Positions 9,291 through 18,558 of a stretch of DNA of 64,000 nucleotides are shown here, piece after piece (within the stretch, counting starts at the first letter, position 1; every line of letters begins with the position of its first letter). The stretch spans positions 1 to 64,000 of the forward strand of contig NZ_MLBF01000016.1 in assembly GCF_001936615.1 (NCBI RefSeq). The letters are read 5' to 3'. Under the pieces are notes generated by a model. That model was given only the letters and a program-made list of their open reading frames with translations, searched no databases and had not been told where the DNA came from. This DNA comes from Desulfosporosinus metallidurans (GTDB lineage Bacteria > Bacillota > Desulfitobacteriia > Desulfitobacteriales > Desulfitobacteriaceae). The translations under genes were made by a program, and so were the position numbers.

Positions 9291-9497
9291 TTAGCCTTCT
9301 TGAGTTTCTTCTATGATTCCTTTGTTATGAAATACTTCCTCGACCTCTAAAGTAAGCATTCCACCTTTGGCATTCTTACGACCATCTTTACCGTAATTTG
9401 GTGTTTTATCATCGTTAATAACACTTACAACACCGGCTGGCTCCCAAGGCTGTCGATTCAATTGAGAAGCATGTTCCTTTATATTTTCGTTGCCCAT
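9291..9497 (-). CDS. Small hypothetical protein, 68 aa
   Basis: ATG at 9497 is preceded by GGGGAGGAATATT, an excellent ribosome site. The product is hydrophilic, with a central Gly/Lys/Asn-rich stretch and an acidic C-terminus, and has no membrane segment. I do not recognise a family. Its size, composition and monocistronic position recall small spore or stress proteins, but that is only a guess. Confidence 0.6.
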   Translation of the reverse strand: MGNENIKEHASQLNRQPWEPAGVVSVINDDKTPNYGKDGRKNAKGGMLTLEVEEVFHNKGIIEETQEG

Positions 9498-9759
9498 TTT
9501 TAATATTCCTCCCCGATTTTTTGTTTTTTCTGTATTGAACCTATTTTATTTCGTTTATACACTTTTAGATTTCCCTGAAGCATTATTCCTACTCATTTTA
9601 TTTGCTATAACATCGGAAGTCAGATCAAACTCCCTTAAATCCGCATATGAAACTGTAATCGATTGGAAAATATTTTATATTTAGGTATCCTATCTTTATC
9701 TTTATGACATAATATAAAAAGCATTTTTTTATTTTAGATAGAGGGCAGAGGCTGATGTT

Positions 9760-10752
9760 ATGAGTTTACAACAACTTTATAAATCTGCGGATACATCGAT
9801 TCCTATGCTTCAATTTCCAGAACTACTATTTGTTGAAGATCAATTACAGTTAGTCCTCGATAAAGCAGATGGCCTCATTAAACAAACCTGTGTTAGTTTG
9901 TTACAAGCGGGTGGAAAAAGAATTCGGCCACTTCTCACTATTTATAGTGGTATGTGTTTTGCACCCTTAAATCCCTCGATGATTAAAGCTGCAGTAGCAG
10001 CGGAACTCATTCACATGGCTTCCCTAATTCACGACGATGTTATTGATGAATCAGCCACTCGGCGTGGCAAACCGACAGTGAGCGCCTTATATGGAAATCA
10101 TGCAGCAATTTTGACCGGAGATTACCTCTTTGCTGAAGCCTTTAACATTCTCTCGACACATCAATTACTATCCAGTATGAAATACCTCGTCGAAGCGATC
10201 CAAGCCATGTGTGAAGGAGAAGTAAATCAAGCGGATCAGCAATTTTCAAGTTCACTGGACATGCAACATTATTTTAGTCGGATTGCCAAGAAAACAGGAA
10301 TCCTTCTTTCAGCCTGCTGCCAATCGGGTAGTATCCTCGCAGGGGCCAATCTAGACGAAACGAGCCGTATGCGGGAGTACGGGCTAAACATCGGATATGC
10401 CTATCAAATCACTGATGACATACTTGATATTAGTGGAGACGCAGGCTCGCTCGGCAAACCTGTTGGAGTTGATCTAATGAATGGAAACATCACCCTACCG
10501 ATACTTTATCTTTTGGATAACCCCATTTATGGGAACTGGCTTCGTGAAATCATGAAAATGCAAAAAATAACTCGTCAGGGCAGCCAAAGTCTCAGAGAGG
10601 CTCTTATTTGTTCAGGGTGCATGGAGCAAGCTTATGCCACAGCCTCCAGATGTATCGATAAAGCTAAAGCTTGCTTAGATGAAATCCATTCTAGTCCCTA
10701 TAAATCGGCTCTTTTAGGGTTGGCTGATTCGATCTTGCATCGTACAACTTAG
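9760..10752 (+). CDS. Trans-isoprenyl (polyprenyl) diphosphate synthase
   Basis: A 330-residue prenyltransferase that condenses isopentenyl diphosphate units onto an allylic primer. The GGKRIRP motif (residues 51-57), the first aspartate motif DDVID (92-96) followed by RRGKPT, and the second motif DDILD near residue 220 are intact, so it should be active. It is a second complete copy besides the one at 26996. Its convergent neighbour is a YtpB-type terpene synthase whose known substrate is heptaprenyl diphosphate, suggesting that this copy feeds C35 terpene synthesis. Product chain length cannot be fixed from the sequence. Confidence 0.92.
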   Translation: MSLQQLYKSADTSIPMLQFPELLFVEDQLQLVLDKADGLIKQTCVSLLQAGGKRIRPLLTIYSGMCFAPLNPSMIKAAVAAELIHMASLIHDDVIDESATRRGKPTVSALYGNHAAILTGDYLFAEAFNILSTHQLLSSMKYLVEAIQAMCEGEVNQADQQFSSSLDMQHYFSRIAKKTGILLSACCQSGSILAGANLDETSRMREYGLNIGYAYQITDDILDISGDAGSLGKPVGVDLMNGNITLPILYLLDNPIYGNWLREIMKMQKITRQGSQSLREALICSGCMEQAYATASRCIDKAKACLDEIHSSPYKSALLGLADSILHRTT

Positions 10753-10787
10753 AAGAAAATTCTACTAAGAATGGGACCAATTCCTTC

Positions 10788-11855
10788 TTAGAGAGACTTC
10801 CTTTTGCGCAATTGGCAACACATCCAATAGAGTAGGTTGGCTCCCAACCCACTCTCCCCCAACAATTGCTTCGTAACGGATCGAATTTGGGTGTCCATAC
10901 TCTTTTCATCAGAAAGATACATGGCGAGAAGCCCTTGGACAACCGCACGATGGAACTTTGGATGACCCAATTTCTCTGCCTGCTTAAAGGAATTCTTCAC
11001 GAATAAATGCAGTCGATCTCGTATTTCCGTGGATTCATAATACGCCACGAAATTCAGCTGGTTCGTCTCCCTGTCTTCGCGTAGATCGATGAAATAATCC
11101 AGCAGAATATGGAGGCCACAGATCCACGGAAAGTAGGCCTGCCTGATCTTCTGTGCTTGCTTTAAGGTCAGTTGGGGATTGAAAGCAACTGCATAAAGAC
11201 AAAAAACTCCAAGGGTTGACCCAGTGGCCGCAGCAAATTCCCAGGTTGTTATTCCCGGATAGAGGGTTAAATTGGGGTTGATCCAGTTTAACATCTTCGA
11301 TTCTCTTTCTTCCACAGCCAAATGTTTGTAAGTTTGTAAGGAGGAATAGAGTTTAGCAAGCTTTACGGCTTCTTCCTGAACAATATTGTACGAAGGTAAT
11401 TTTCTGAGACAATCTTGACAAACTTTGACAAGCCGTTCTAAGTACCCTCCATCTTCTCGATAGGGATAATGCAAATAGTAATCCGAAGGGGTTATTTGAG
11501 GGTTCAAAGCTTCTTGCATTGCTAAATGCAACTGTGAAAAGGCCATTTCATCTTGAACTTCAAGGCTATCGACCAAATTATCGAGATAATCACTCATGGT
11601 TTGATAGGCAACGATAAATTTAATGGTTACCCCCCTATTTACACCTGGATAAAGAGCATAAATACTTCCGCCTTGACAGTGAAAGGCCTTTGAGCGAATA
11701 CTTTCTGTGGCTTGCTGGCTTAAGCGGGCATCAGGTAACTGTGCGGCCAGACGTTGCCATTGGTTTAGCTCTTGTTTAACAAGAGGAAAAACCTCTGATA
11801 CATATTGATATATAAGCCGTGCTGGATTCATGGGTGGGACAATTAATGAATTCAT
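10788..11855 (-). CDS. ytpB: YtpB-like tetraprenyl-beta-curcumene synthase (DUF2600)
   Basis: A 355-residue all-helical class I terpene synthase of the DUF2600/YtpB family, which in Bacillus cyclises heptaprenyl diphosphate to tetraprenyl-beta-curcumene, a C35 sesquarterpene precursor. The aspartate-rich motif DYLDNLVD lies at residues 89-96, and the DYFIDLREDRETNQLN stretch near residue 240 fits the second metal-binding region. No signal peptide. It is convergent with the polyprenyl synthase at 9760 (35 bases between stops). No sesquarterpene cyclase is seen here. Exact product uncertain. Confidence 0.85.
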   Translation of the reverse strand: MNSLIVPPMNPARLIYQYVSEVFPLVKQELNQWQRLAAQLPDARLSQQATESIRSKAFHCQGGSIYALYPGVNRGVTIKFIVAYQTMSDYLDNLVDSLEVQDEMAFSQLHLAMQEALNPQITPSDYYLHYPYREDGGYLERLVKVCQDCLRKLPSYNIVQEEAVKLAKLYSSLQTYKHLAVEERESKMLNWINPNLTLYPGITTWEFAAATGSTLGVFCLYAVAFNPQLTLKQAQKIRQAYFPWICGLHILLDYFIDLREDRETNQLNFVAYYESTEIRDRLHLFVKNSFKQAEKLGHPKFHRAVVQGLLAMYLSDEKSMDTQIRSVTKQLLGESGLGANLLYWMCCQLRKRKSL

Positions 11856-12020
11856 ACATCAATTTCTCCTTCATTATAATAATTCTATTATACCCATTTA
11901 CGAACTTACTCAACAGAATGATGTCATGTCGTCATTTTACTTCCCATAAATTCACAGACATACTTCGAATCAATCTGAGGCATTCTATGTATGCACTAAA
12001 TCACGGAGAGGAGAATGATC

Positions 12021-12227
12021 ATGACTACTTCAATGCCTGAACTAACAGCAAGAAATTTAGCCATCTTGAATGACCAACTCGGAGCGGAAGCTTTACTTGT
12101 CCATAAGTTCGCCCAAGCCGCACAATCGGTTCAAGACCAAGCTGTCAGTTCCCAACTTTCTTCCATTTCTCAGCAACATCGTAAACACTACGATACCCTA
12201 CTCAATTATTTGAATTCGCATCAATAA
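12021..12227 (+). CDS. Small helical protein, spore-coat-associated type
   Basis: A 68-70 residue helical protein, ARNLAILNDQLGAEALLVHK being its most distinctive part, with the look of a short ferritin-like or CotF-related two-helix protein. Two ATGs are possible (12015 and 12021); GGAGAGGAG at 12005-12013 favours 12021. It lies 35-45 bases upstream of a CotF-domain gene, so both are probably transcribed together, perhaps in sporulating cells. Confidence 0.65.
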   Translation: MTTSMPELTARNLAILNDQLGAEALLVHKFAQAAQSVQDQAVSSQLSSISQQHRKHYDTLLNYLNSHQ

Positions 12228-12270
12228 GATCATAAATACGATTGGAAAGGACGGAATTAAGGTGAATAAT

Positions 12271-12531
12271 ATGCAAACTACATTGTCTGAACAAGAAATA
12301 TTAACCGATTTGTTGACAAGTGAAAAACATTGTACTTCGACAGTAAATACGTTCATTACAGAATCAACTTGTGCAAATTTAAGGCAAAACCTTAAAGATA
12401 TCCTAACTGAAGAACATAGTATCCACGAAAATATTTACAATATAATGAACCAAAAAGGCTGGTATCCTACAAGCGATGCCCAAGCTCAAGAAGTTCAAAA
12501 AGCTAAGGATAAGTTCAAACCCTTACAATAG
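12271..12531 (+). CDS. CotF-domain spore coat protein
   Basis: An 86-89 residue protein matching the coat F domain: LSEQEILTDLLTSEKHCTS, then a second helix and the closing NIMNQKGWYPT stretch that marks this family. CotF-like proteins are laid down in the spore coat, often as small ferritin-like four-helix units. The start could be GTG at 12262 (AAAGGACGG upstream) or ATG at 12271 (AAGGTGA upstream). It is followed by a strong terminator. Confidence 0.8.
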   Translation: MQTTLSEQEILTDLLTSEKHCTSTVNTFITESTCANLRQNLKDILTEEHSIHENIYNIMNQKGWYPTSDAQAQEVQKAKDKFKPLQ

Positions 12532-12565
12532 TCAGAATGGCTATTACCACTAAATATCTCAAGTA

Positions 12566-12595
12566 AAAAGACGAGGCCCAAAGGCCTCGTCTTTT
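12566..12595. terminator. Bidirectional terminator between cotF-like gene and tatA
   Basis: A perfect 13-bp stem (12566-12578 with 12583-12595), loop CAAA, with A and T runs on both sides. It can terminate both convergent transcripts. Confidence 0.88.
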
Positions 12596-12603
12596 GGATT
12601 TTA

Positions 12604-12807
12604 CTATTCAACTTTTTCTTTTTCTATTTTTACAGCCTTAGCTTCTTCTTTTTCTGGTTCTCCTTCACTGGCACTTTTAAATTCTCTTATCCCTTTACCT
12701 AGAGATTTTCCTAATTCCGGTAACTTTCCTGGTCCAAAGATTACCAAGGCAATAACCAGAACTATACCTGCTGTCATTGGCGTTAAAAATCCAAACGTTG
12801 TGAGCAT
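12604..12807 (-). CDS. tatA: Twin-arginine translocase subunit TatA
   Basis: A 67-residue TatA: a short N-terminal membrane helix (residues 10-27), the [20 protein letters not shown] amphipathic helix, and a highly charged Glu/Lys tail. TatA oligomers form the pore that lets folded proteins cross the membrane. The start has GGAGGTGGACAG upstream. It is a separate unit from the tatB-tatC pair at 27972-29114, so the window carries a complete Tat system in two places. Confidence 0.93.
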   Translation of the reverse strand: MLTTFGFLTPMTAGIVLVIALVIFGPGKLPELGKSLGKGIREFKSASEGEPEKEEAKAVKIEKEKVE

Positions 12808-12938
12808 AACTGTCCACCTCCAATATAATAACTAACCTATCCCTTATTGTACACTAAACATATCAAGAAAGAAAATCAAGCACAGACTTATCCTACAACA
12901 TTGAGTGACAACACGCAATATGTTTCTTATGGAAACTC

Positions 12939-12966
12939 AAAAAGACTGCTATAAGCGAGTCTTTTT
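12939..12966 (-). terminator. Terminator of the SDH_sah protease gene
   Basis: A 9-bp stem (12939-12947 with 12958-12966) with T residues in the distal arm when read on the minus strand, right after the gene that ends at 12975. Confidence 0.7.
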
Positions 12967-12974
12967 CGTACCAC

Positions 12975-13739
12975 TTATTCTTCTTTTTCCTTGAAAAGTT
13001 CTTCATATCCGAGATATAATTCCCAGACTACCTCCCATAATTCGCCCTGAGCTTCAGTCACTTTAAACCCAAGTTCTCTGGCCTCATAAAGACCTATAGG
13101 GTAACCGTGTGAAAAGTATCCCTCAGTTAAAGCCTGTGTTACGGTCTGAACCCTTTCTGGGTCATCTTTGAGCATATAGCGCGATAACAACATTTCAGCA
13201 TATTGCCTAGTTGCCTTTATGGTTTTTTCATAGTCCCCAATTAGCCATGGATCAAGTTTGTTGAGCAGTGGGGTTACGATTAATGATGTAATCTCTGGGT
13301 CGGAACTATTTATCATGGATCGTTGCAAATAATCCAAACAATGCCAAACCGCTTGAACGGGTACCAAAATATCTTTATAGATCGGATGCTTGGTAAGCGG
13401 ATCAATGGGTCCAAGTTCGGAGAGCGGCCCCATAACAACTTCATCTGCTCCAAGTACAAGCATAGAAGCTGCAGATTTGGCAGCAAAGGGAACAATTACG
13501 GCGAACTCTTCACAAAACTCTCGGATCAACCTTACAACTTTATAAGGTGTATCCAACGCTCCTCCATAACTGTGTAGAAGAAGGTCAATTTTACGGGTGT
13601 GACCAATTTCCTTTAGTTGTTTGTAGAGGGGGACTAAAATAGAGTCATCAAGCGGTGTAAAGGAAAAATAGACTAAGACCTTAGAATCTCGCAGTTGTTC
13701 TAAACGCTCAATAAAGCAACCACGTTCCTCTGCTTTCAA
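12975..13739 (-). CDS. SDH_sah family serine protease (ClpP/SppA-like fold)
   Basis: A 254-residue cytoplasmic protein of the serine dehydrogenase proteinase family (SDH_sah), which has a ClpP/crotonase fold. LLLHSYGGALD at residues 53-63 forms the oxyanion loop, and FAAKSAASML (85-94) carries the likely nucleophile serine (Ser89 or Ser92). The start is TTG with GGGAGGGAAGCC upstream. No membrane segment is seen, so it is not an SppA signal peptidase. Substrate unknown. It is monocistronic between tatA and the heme block. Confidence 0.82.
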   Translation of the reverse strand: MKAEERGCFIERLEQLRDSKVLVYFSFTPLDDSILVPLYKQLKEIGHTRKIDLLLHSYGGALDTPYKVVRLIREFCEEFAVIVPFAAKSAASMLVLGADEVVMGPLSELGPIDPLTKHPIYKDILVPVQAVWHCLDYLQRSMINSSDPEITSLIVTPLLNKLDPWLIGDYEKTIKATRQYAEMLLSRYMLKDDPERVQTVTQALTEGYFSHGYPIGLYEARELGFKVTEAQGELWEVVWELYLGYEELFKEKEE

Positions 13740-13843
13740 ACGGCTTCCCTCCCAGACCCAACTTATATTCCATATTATTCCAATATGGCGTATGTGGTGC
13801 GTTCTGGGAAAAGGTAATTCAGAAAGTAGTCATACCAAACAAA

Positions 13844-14137
13844 TTAGGAAGGCTTCTTGGGAATGGTTACTTTCACACCCGATTGATCATGGCAACTCTG
13901 ACAATATACCTCTCCGCCAAGTCCCTTTTTTTCGTGACAAGTATAGCATTGTTTCCAGGGTTGCTGATTGTTCTGAACGGCGTAACCATGTCCTTGAGGC
14001 CCATGAATCCACGTATCCTTAGAAACCGACGTATGGGGGTTTGACGGATCGCGATTTTGAGAAATAACGAGCACCGCTACCAAGGCAGCCAATAAACCGA
14101 ACGAGATAAGGGCTCTTAAAACACGGTTGGGTTTCAT
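13844..14137 (-). CDS. Membrane-anchored diheme c-type cytochrome, 97 aa
   Basis: A small c-type cytochrome with an N-terminal membrane helix (residues 7-26) that would anchor it outside the membrane. It carries two heme-attachment motifs, CYTCH (64-68) and CQSCH (79-83), only eleven residues apart. The ATG at 14137 is preferred over an upstream in-frame GTG that overlaps the ribosome site. It is the last gene of the tetrapyrrole block, 31 bases after hemL, where it shares context with the cytochrome c assembly genes at the block's other end. It resembles a trimmed NapC/NrfH-like or multiheme fragment; the partner is unknown. Confidence 0.82.
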   Translation of the reverse strand: MKPNRVLRALISFGLLAALVAVLVISQNRDPSNPHTSVSKDTWIHGPQGHGYAVQNNQQPWKQCYTCHEKKGLGGEVYCQSCHDQSGVKVTIPKKPS

Positions 14138-14179
14138 AGGGAGAAGCACCCCTTTAAATTAAGGTTTTGATTGAGCTTT

Positions 14180-15469
14180 TTAGAGAGTTTTCAGAACGAT
14201 TCGAGCCTGTTCCAGCGTGTAGTCAATGTCTGCTTCTGTATGTGCCGTCGATAAAAAGACAGCCTCAAATTGACTGGGAGCTAAGTAAATACCCTTTTCT
14301 AACATTGCGCGGAAGTACTTGGCAAATTGCCCCACATCCGATGTGCAAGCGCTAGTATAATCCTTGACTGGAGTATCTGTAAAAAAGGCAGAAAACATTG
14401 CCCCTACAGCATTGACCCAAATAGGAAGTCCCGCTTCTTGGGCAAGTTGTTTTAGTCCTTCAGCAAGTCGAGTCGTGTTATGTTGCAACGTTTCATAGAC
14501 TCTTGGTTGCTGTAACAAGTTTAATGTTGCTAATCCGGCATTCATAGCCAAAGGATTACCGGAAAGGGTTCCTGCTTGATAAATAGGGCCACTTGGTGAA
14601 ATTTGTTCCATGAAGCGTCTTTTTCCTCCGTATGCCCCAACCGGAAGTCCACCGCCGATTACTTTGCCCAAGCAGGTTAAATCCGGATCGATTCCGTAAT
14701 AGCCCTGTGCCCCTCCATAACTAACTCTAAATCCAGTCATCACTTCGTCAAAGATCAGTAATGCTCCGAACTCTTCCGTCAAGCTGCGAACTCCCTGTAA
14801 GAATCCTTCTTCTGGTAAGACAACACCCATATTTCCTGCGACAGGTTCCAGAATCACACCAGCGATCTCTTCCCCTTCCCGCTGAAAAATTTCTCTTAAC
14901 CCTTCAAGATCATTAAATTGGGCGGAAATTGTGGTAGCAGCGATTTGAGTTGGCACCCCTGGTGACGTTGGAACCCCAAAGGTCAGAGCTCCGCTCCCCG
15001 CCTTAATTAGAAGTTGGTCTGAGTGTCCATGGTAACACCCTTCAAACTTAACAATTTTTGTCCTACCCGTGGCGCCCCGCGCAAGACGCAAAGCACTCAT
15101 CGTCGCTTCCGTTCCGGAATTGACCATGCGGATCATCTCCATAGAAGGATAGGCCTTTAGGACTTCTTCCGCTAATACCGTTTCAACCTCTGTTGGAGCG
15201 CCATAACTTGTCCCTCGCTCGGCCACCCGCTTAATCGCCGCAACCACGTCTGGATGAGCATGCCCGACAATCAGCGGGCCCCAAGATCCGACAAAGTCAA
15301 GGTAACGATTGCCGTCGATATCCCAAATATGGGCACCTTCCCCCCGGTCAATGAACACAGGGTCCCGCCCTACAGATTTAAAGGCTCTTACCGGCGAATT
15401 CACGCCACCAGGAATAACCTTTTGGGCCTTTGAAAAAGCATGACGACTTTTATCATCTACGAATGACAT
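14180..15469 (-). CDS. hemL: Glutamate-1-semialdehyde 2,1-aminomutase
   Basis: Converts glutamate-1-semialdehyde to 5-aminolevulinate with PLP, the second step of the C5 heme route. The 429-residue length is standard. It has the opening [12 protein letters not shown], the GSGALT and [10 protein letters not shown] (PLP-contacting Asp) motifs, and the PLP lysine in [17 protein letters not shown] near residue 267. ATG is preceded by AAAGGGGG. It follows ahbAB after 15 bases and works directly downstream of HemA, whose gene lies in the same block. Confidence 0.97.
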   Translation of the reverse strand: MSFVDDKSRHAFSKAQKVIPGGVNSPVRAFKSVGRDPVFIDRGEGAHIWDIDGNRYLDFVGSWGPLIVGHAHPDVVAAIKRVAERGTSYGAPTEVETVLAEEVLKAYPSMEMIRMVNSGTEATMSALRLARGATGRTKIVKFEGCYHGHSDQLLIKAGSGALTFGVPTSPGVPTQIAATTISAQFNDLEGLREIFQREGEEIAGVILEPVAGNMGVVLPEEGFLQGVRSLTEEFGALLIFDEVMTGFRVSYGGAQGYYGIDPDLTCLGKVIGGGLPVGAYGGKRRFMEQISPSGPIYQAGTLSGNPLAMNAGLATLNLLQQPRVYETLQHNTTRLAEGLKQLAQEAGLPIWVNAVGAMFSAFFTDTPVKDYTSACTSDVGQFAKYFRAMLEKGIYLAPSQFEAVFLSTAHTEADIDYTLEQARIVLKTL

Positions 15470-15484
15470 ATGAATGCCCCCTTT

Positions 15485-16510
15485 CTAGTGGGTCTCTTCT
15501 TCTAGAAAATATTGCATGCTGCTCTTTTTTAATTCAGCAGTACTAAAAAGCATTGAATACGTCTTGACTCCTGTTGCACGGGAAATTCTCTTCATGACGT
15601 CCCCGCAATCCTCTTCAGTTCGTCCATGAACCATGGTAAAGAGATTGTACGGCCAATCGGGTAAGGTTGGTCTTTGATAACAGTGGCTTACTTCCTTAAA
15701 GCGTGCCATGATTTCCCCCACCTCAGCCGCCTGTTCAGGATTAACCTGCCATACACCCATTGCATTGGCCACAAAACCTGCTTTTTGATGCCGAAGAACT
15801 GCACCAAAACGACGGATGACTTTTGCTTCCAATAAACGACTTGCACAGGAGATGACACTCTCAACCCGCCACTGGAGAGTTTCAGCCAAGACTGTAAATG
15901 GAATGGGGGAATCCGGCAGGTTTCCCTGAAGCACTTGGATAAGTGAAATCTCCTCATCGCTCAATTTATATGGGGTCGCATTTTCTCCCAGTGTACTACT
16001 CAAATCAGCGTCACCAGCAATATTAAGCTCTCCATCGTTCATATCTTCTTCAATATCTTCATCGGATAAATCAAAATTAACATTAATTTTAAAAAATCGA
16101 GTGGCCGGCAAGCTAAAGATATCCGTTAACCCAGACGCTTCACGGATATTATGAAGAATACGCTCTGCCACTGCCTGCGAGCGGGCAATGAGCGTAAACC
16201 AGCTATTATACTCGTGATTACGAATATAGTTGTGAGTCACACCGGGAATCTTCTCGAGCAGTTCAGTCAAGAGGGAGATTTTTTCTGCTGGAACCTTGGC
16301 CGTACATAGAGTACTGTAGTACCCCAAACGTCGAGAATCAAAGACACCCCCTAAACGGCGAATAATTCCCTCCTGTCGCAGACGTTGAATTCGTTTAAAA
16401 GCATCTTCCTCCGTCGTTCCCACCGCTTCAGCGAGGCTTTGGTAGGGGTGAACTGCGATTGGATAGTGATCTTGGATGGCATTGAGTAGGGCCCGATCAG
16501 TTGCATCCAT
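15485..16510 (-). CDS. ahbAB: Siroheme decarboxylase, fused AhbA-AhbB (NirDL-like)
   Basis: Removes two acetate carboxyls from siroheme (C12 and C18) to give 12,18-didecarboxysiroheme. The protein (341 aa) contains two Lrp/AsnC-like modules: an AhbA half (about 1-155, with THNYIRNHEYNSWFTL) and an AhbB half (about 185-341, with CYQRPTLPDWPYNLFTM), joined by an acidic linker of about 30 residues. In Desulfovibrio these are two separate proteins. ATG at 16510 follows AAGGGGGTTTAGA and begins one base after the ahbD stop, so translation is coupled. Longer upstream starts run inside ahbD and are rejected. The histidine-bearing WFTL/NLFTM segments are the expected substrate contacts. Confidence 0.93.
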   Translation of the reverse strand: MDATDRALLNAIQDHYPIAVHPYQSLAEAVGTTEEDAFKRIQRLRQEGIIRRLGGVFDSRRLGYYSTLCTAKVPAEKISLLTELLEKIPGVTHNYIRNHEYNSWFTLIARSQAVAERILHNIREASGLTDIFSLPATRFFKINVNFDLSDEDIEEDMNDGELNIAGDADLSSTLGENATPYKLSDEEISLIQVLQGNLPDSPIPFTVLAETLQWRVESVISCASRLLEAKVIRRFGAVLRHQKAGFVANAMGVWQVNPEQAAEVGEIMARFKEVSHCYQRPTLPDWPYNLFTMVHGRTEEDCGDVMKRISRATGVKTYSMLFSTAELKKSSMQYFLEEETH

Positions 16511-16511
16511 T

Positions 16512-17507
16512 CTAAACCCCCTTCCTTCCATGGTATAAGCACCACGGCTCCTCAGCCATGTAATCCCCATTATTGTAAAACGATGCACGTGCACGGCAAC
16601 CGCCACAGGCATGCTTATACTCGCATGATCCGCAACCGCCTTTATACTCAAGCGTACGCAGGGTCTTTAAAACCTCATGATTCCGCCATATTTCATCAAA
16701 TGGTGTCTCACGAACGTCTCCTAACGGAATATTTAAATAAGCACAGGGTTGAACTTGCCCTTTAGGTCCGATTATGCAATATGCAGTTCCGGCCAGACAA
16801 CCACGACTAAAGCGCATATCGACGCCCATTTGTTTGGCAATCCGCATAAACTGAGGGGCACACGTTGGCTTCAGTTCAATATCCACGGTTTGCTGTTTTT
16901 TCATAATTCGAGTCAAAATATCCTCATAAGCCTCCGCCTTTAAGGATTCTTCCTCAATCGAAACTGCACGACCTGTCGGAACGAGGAAAAAGAAATGGTG
17001 GGCAACAGCGCCTAGCTCGACTGCAAAATCCGTAATCGCTTCCACTTCATGCGCATTCCAATCCATAATGGTCGTGTGAATTTGGAACGGGAGCCCCACT
17101 TCTCGGCAGATTTTCATCCCCCGCACAGCTCCATCCCAGGCACCTGGGAATTTACGGAAGTTATCGTGTTTTTCCTTGTCAAGAGAGTCTAAGGAAATGC
17201 CCATACCCATTGCACCAGCCTCTTTAAGTTTCCGAGCCAATTCATGGGTGAGCAAAGTTCCGTTAGTTCCAAAGACGGGACGCAATCCTAGAGACGTCGC
17301 ATAAGCCACTAACTCTACAATATCCGTCCTCATCAGGGGCTCTCCCCCACTAAAGATCATAATCTTAAAACCTGCTTTGGCAATTTGCTCTAATAAGGTT
17401 CTGGCTTCAACTGTGCTGAGTTCATCTTCAGCTTTACACCCGGCCTCACGATAGCAATGATCACAGTACATATTACAGGCATTTGTTGTATTCCAGGAAA
17501 CGATCAT
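16512..17507 (-). CDS. ahbD: Radical SAM heme synthase AhbD
   Basis: Catalyses the last step of the alternative heme route, oxidative decarboxylation of two propionates of Fe-coproporphyrin III to vinyls. The protein has 331 residues. The radical SAM motif is Cys11-x3-Cys15-x2-Cys18 in [11 protein letters not shown], right at the N-terminus as is typical for AhbD; GGEPLMR follows. A C-terminal Cys-rich SPASM-like region ([15 protein letters not shown], plus Cys near the end) should bind an auxiliary [4Fe-4S] cluster. It overlaps hemB by four bases (ATGA) and precedes ahbAB by one base. Distinguished from AhbC by its short N-terminus. Confidence 0.9.
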   Translation of the reverse strand: MIVSWNTTNACNMYCDHCYREAGCKAEDELSTVEARTLLEQIAKAGFKIMIFSGGEPLMRTDIVELVAYATSLGLRPVFGTNGTLLTHELARKLKEAGAMGMGISLDSLDKEKHDNFRKFPGAWDGAVRGMKICREVGLPFQIHTTIMDWNAHEVEAITDFAVELGAVAHHFFFLVPTGRAVSIEEESLKAEAYEDILTRIMKKQQTVDIELKPTCAPQFMRIAKQMGVDMRFSRGCLAGTAYCIIGPKGQVQPCAYLNIPLGDVRETPFDEIWRNHEVLKTLRTLEYKGGCGSCEYKHACGGCRARASFYNNGDYMAEEPWCLYHGRKGV

Positions 17508-18487
17508 ACTTGTCCTCCCTCTCTAAGCCAGCGCGCAACATCCATCGCATGGTACGTGATCAGCAAATCCGCACCTGCTCGCTTCATGCTCACTAGGGCC
17601 TCTGTGACAATACGTTTTTCATCGATCCATCCGTTCGCCGCAGCCGCCTTGACCATGGCATACTCACCGCTGACGTTATAAGCAGCAACAGGGAGTCCAA
17701 ACCGTTCTTTGGTCCGATAGATAATATCTCCATAGGACAAGGCCGGCTTCACAATGATAATATCGGCACCCTCCTCAACGTCCAGAGCTGTTTCCCGCAT
17801 AGCTTCATTGCCATTCGGTGGGTCCATCTGATACGTTCTGCGATCTCCAAATTGAGGGGTAGATCCCGCAGCTTCGCGAAAAGGGCCATAAAATCCCGAG
17901 GCAAACTTAGCAGAATACGCCATAATGGGGATATGAGAAAATCCTTCCTTGTCTAACACTTCCCTGATTGCACCTACTCGCCCATCCATCATATCCGATG
18001 GAGCCACCATATCTGCTCCAGCGCGTGCCTGGGAAAGAGCCGTCTGAGCAAGTAGGTCGAGTGTCGGGTCATTCAGAATTTGTCCGTTATCAATTAATCC
18101 ACAGTGCCCGTGATCGGTATATTCGCATAGGCAGACATCCGTAATGACGTAGAGTTCCGGGAAGTGCTTTTTGGCTAAGCGTGTGGCCTCCTGAACTATC
18201 CCGTGCTCATGGTAAGCACCTGAACCAACACTATCTTTGTTCTCCGGAATTCCGAATAGCAGGACCGATGGAATTCCTAGTTCTACAACTTTTCTTAGTT
18301 CTATAACAAATTCATCTAGTGAAAAGTCATAAACGCCCGGCATGGAGGAAATCTCCACCTTTTTTTTCTCACCTGGCATGACAAACATAGGATATATCAA
18401 GTCCTCAACTCTAACATGGTTTTCTCGCACCATGCTTCGAATGGTTTCATTGGCCCGCAAACGGCGTGGCCGTCTTTTTAGTTCCAT
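17504..18487 (-). CDS. hemB: Porphobilinogen synthase
   Basis: Condenses two 5-aminolevulinates to porphobilinogen. The 327-residue protein has RPRRLRAN at the N-terminus, a cysteine cluster [14 protein letters not shown] near residue 120 indicating the zinc-dependent type, [18 protein letters not shown] with one active-site lysine near 195, and VKPALSY with the second near 247. ATG follows CAGGAGGC. It lies between ahbC and ahbD, overlapping ahbD by four bases. Confidence 0.97.
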   Translation of the reverse strand: MELKRRPRRLRANETIRSMVRENHVRVEDLIYPMFVMPGEKKKVEISSMPGVYDFSLDEFVIELRKVVELGIPSVLLFGIPENKDSVGSGAYHEHGIVQEATRLAKKHFPELYVITDVCLCEYTDHGHCGLIDNGQILNDPTLDLLAQTALSQARAGADMVAPSDMMDGRVGAIREVLDKEGFSHIPIMAYSAKFASGFYGPFREAAGSTPQFGDRRTYQMDPPNGNEAMRETALDVEEGADIIIVKPALSYGDIIYRTKERFGLPVAAYNVSGEYAMVKAAAANGWIDEKRIVTEALVSMKRAGADLLITYHAMDVARWLREGGQV

Positions 18488-18527
18488 TGTAAGCCTCCTG
18501 AGTACTCAAATTTAATCATGCAAAAAA

Positions 18528-18558
18528 TGCAAGAAATGGGGACGGTTCTCATCTTGCA
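18528..18558 (+). repeat. GGGGACGGTTCT hairpin repeat, copy 1
   Basis: Arms TGCAAGA and TCTTGCA (7 bp) enclose a loop that carries GGGGACGGTTCT. The right arm overlaps the 3' end of ahbC and supplies its last two codons and stop. It is one of four copies in the window; the others begin at 21276, 34523 and 40257. Confidence 0.85.

Noticed and set aside
9490-9684. 64-aa hydrophobic ORF on the plus strand
   Set aside because: It begins inside the start of the convincing minus-strand 68-aa gene, has no ribosome site, and its hydrophobicity follows from T-rich intergenic DNA.
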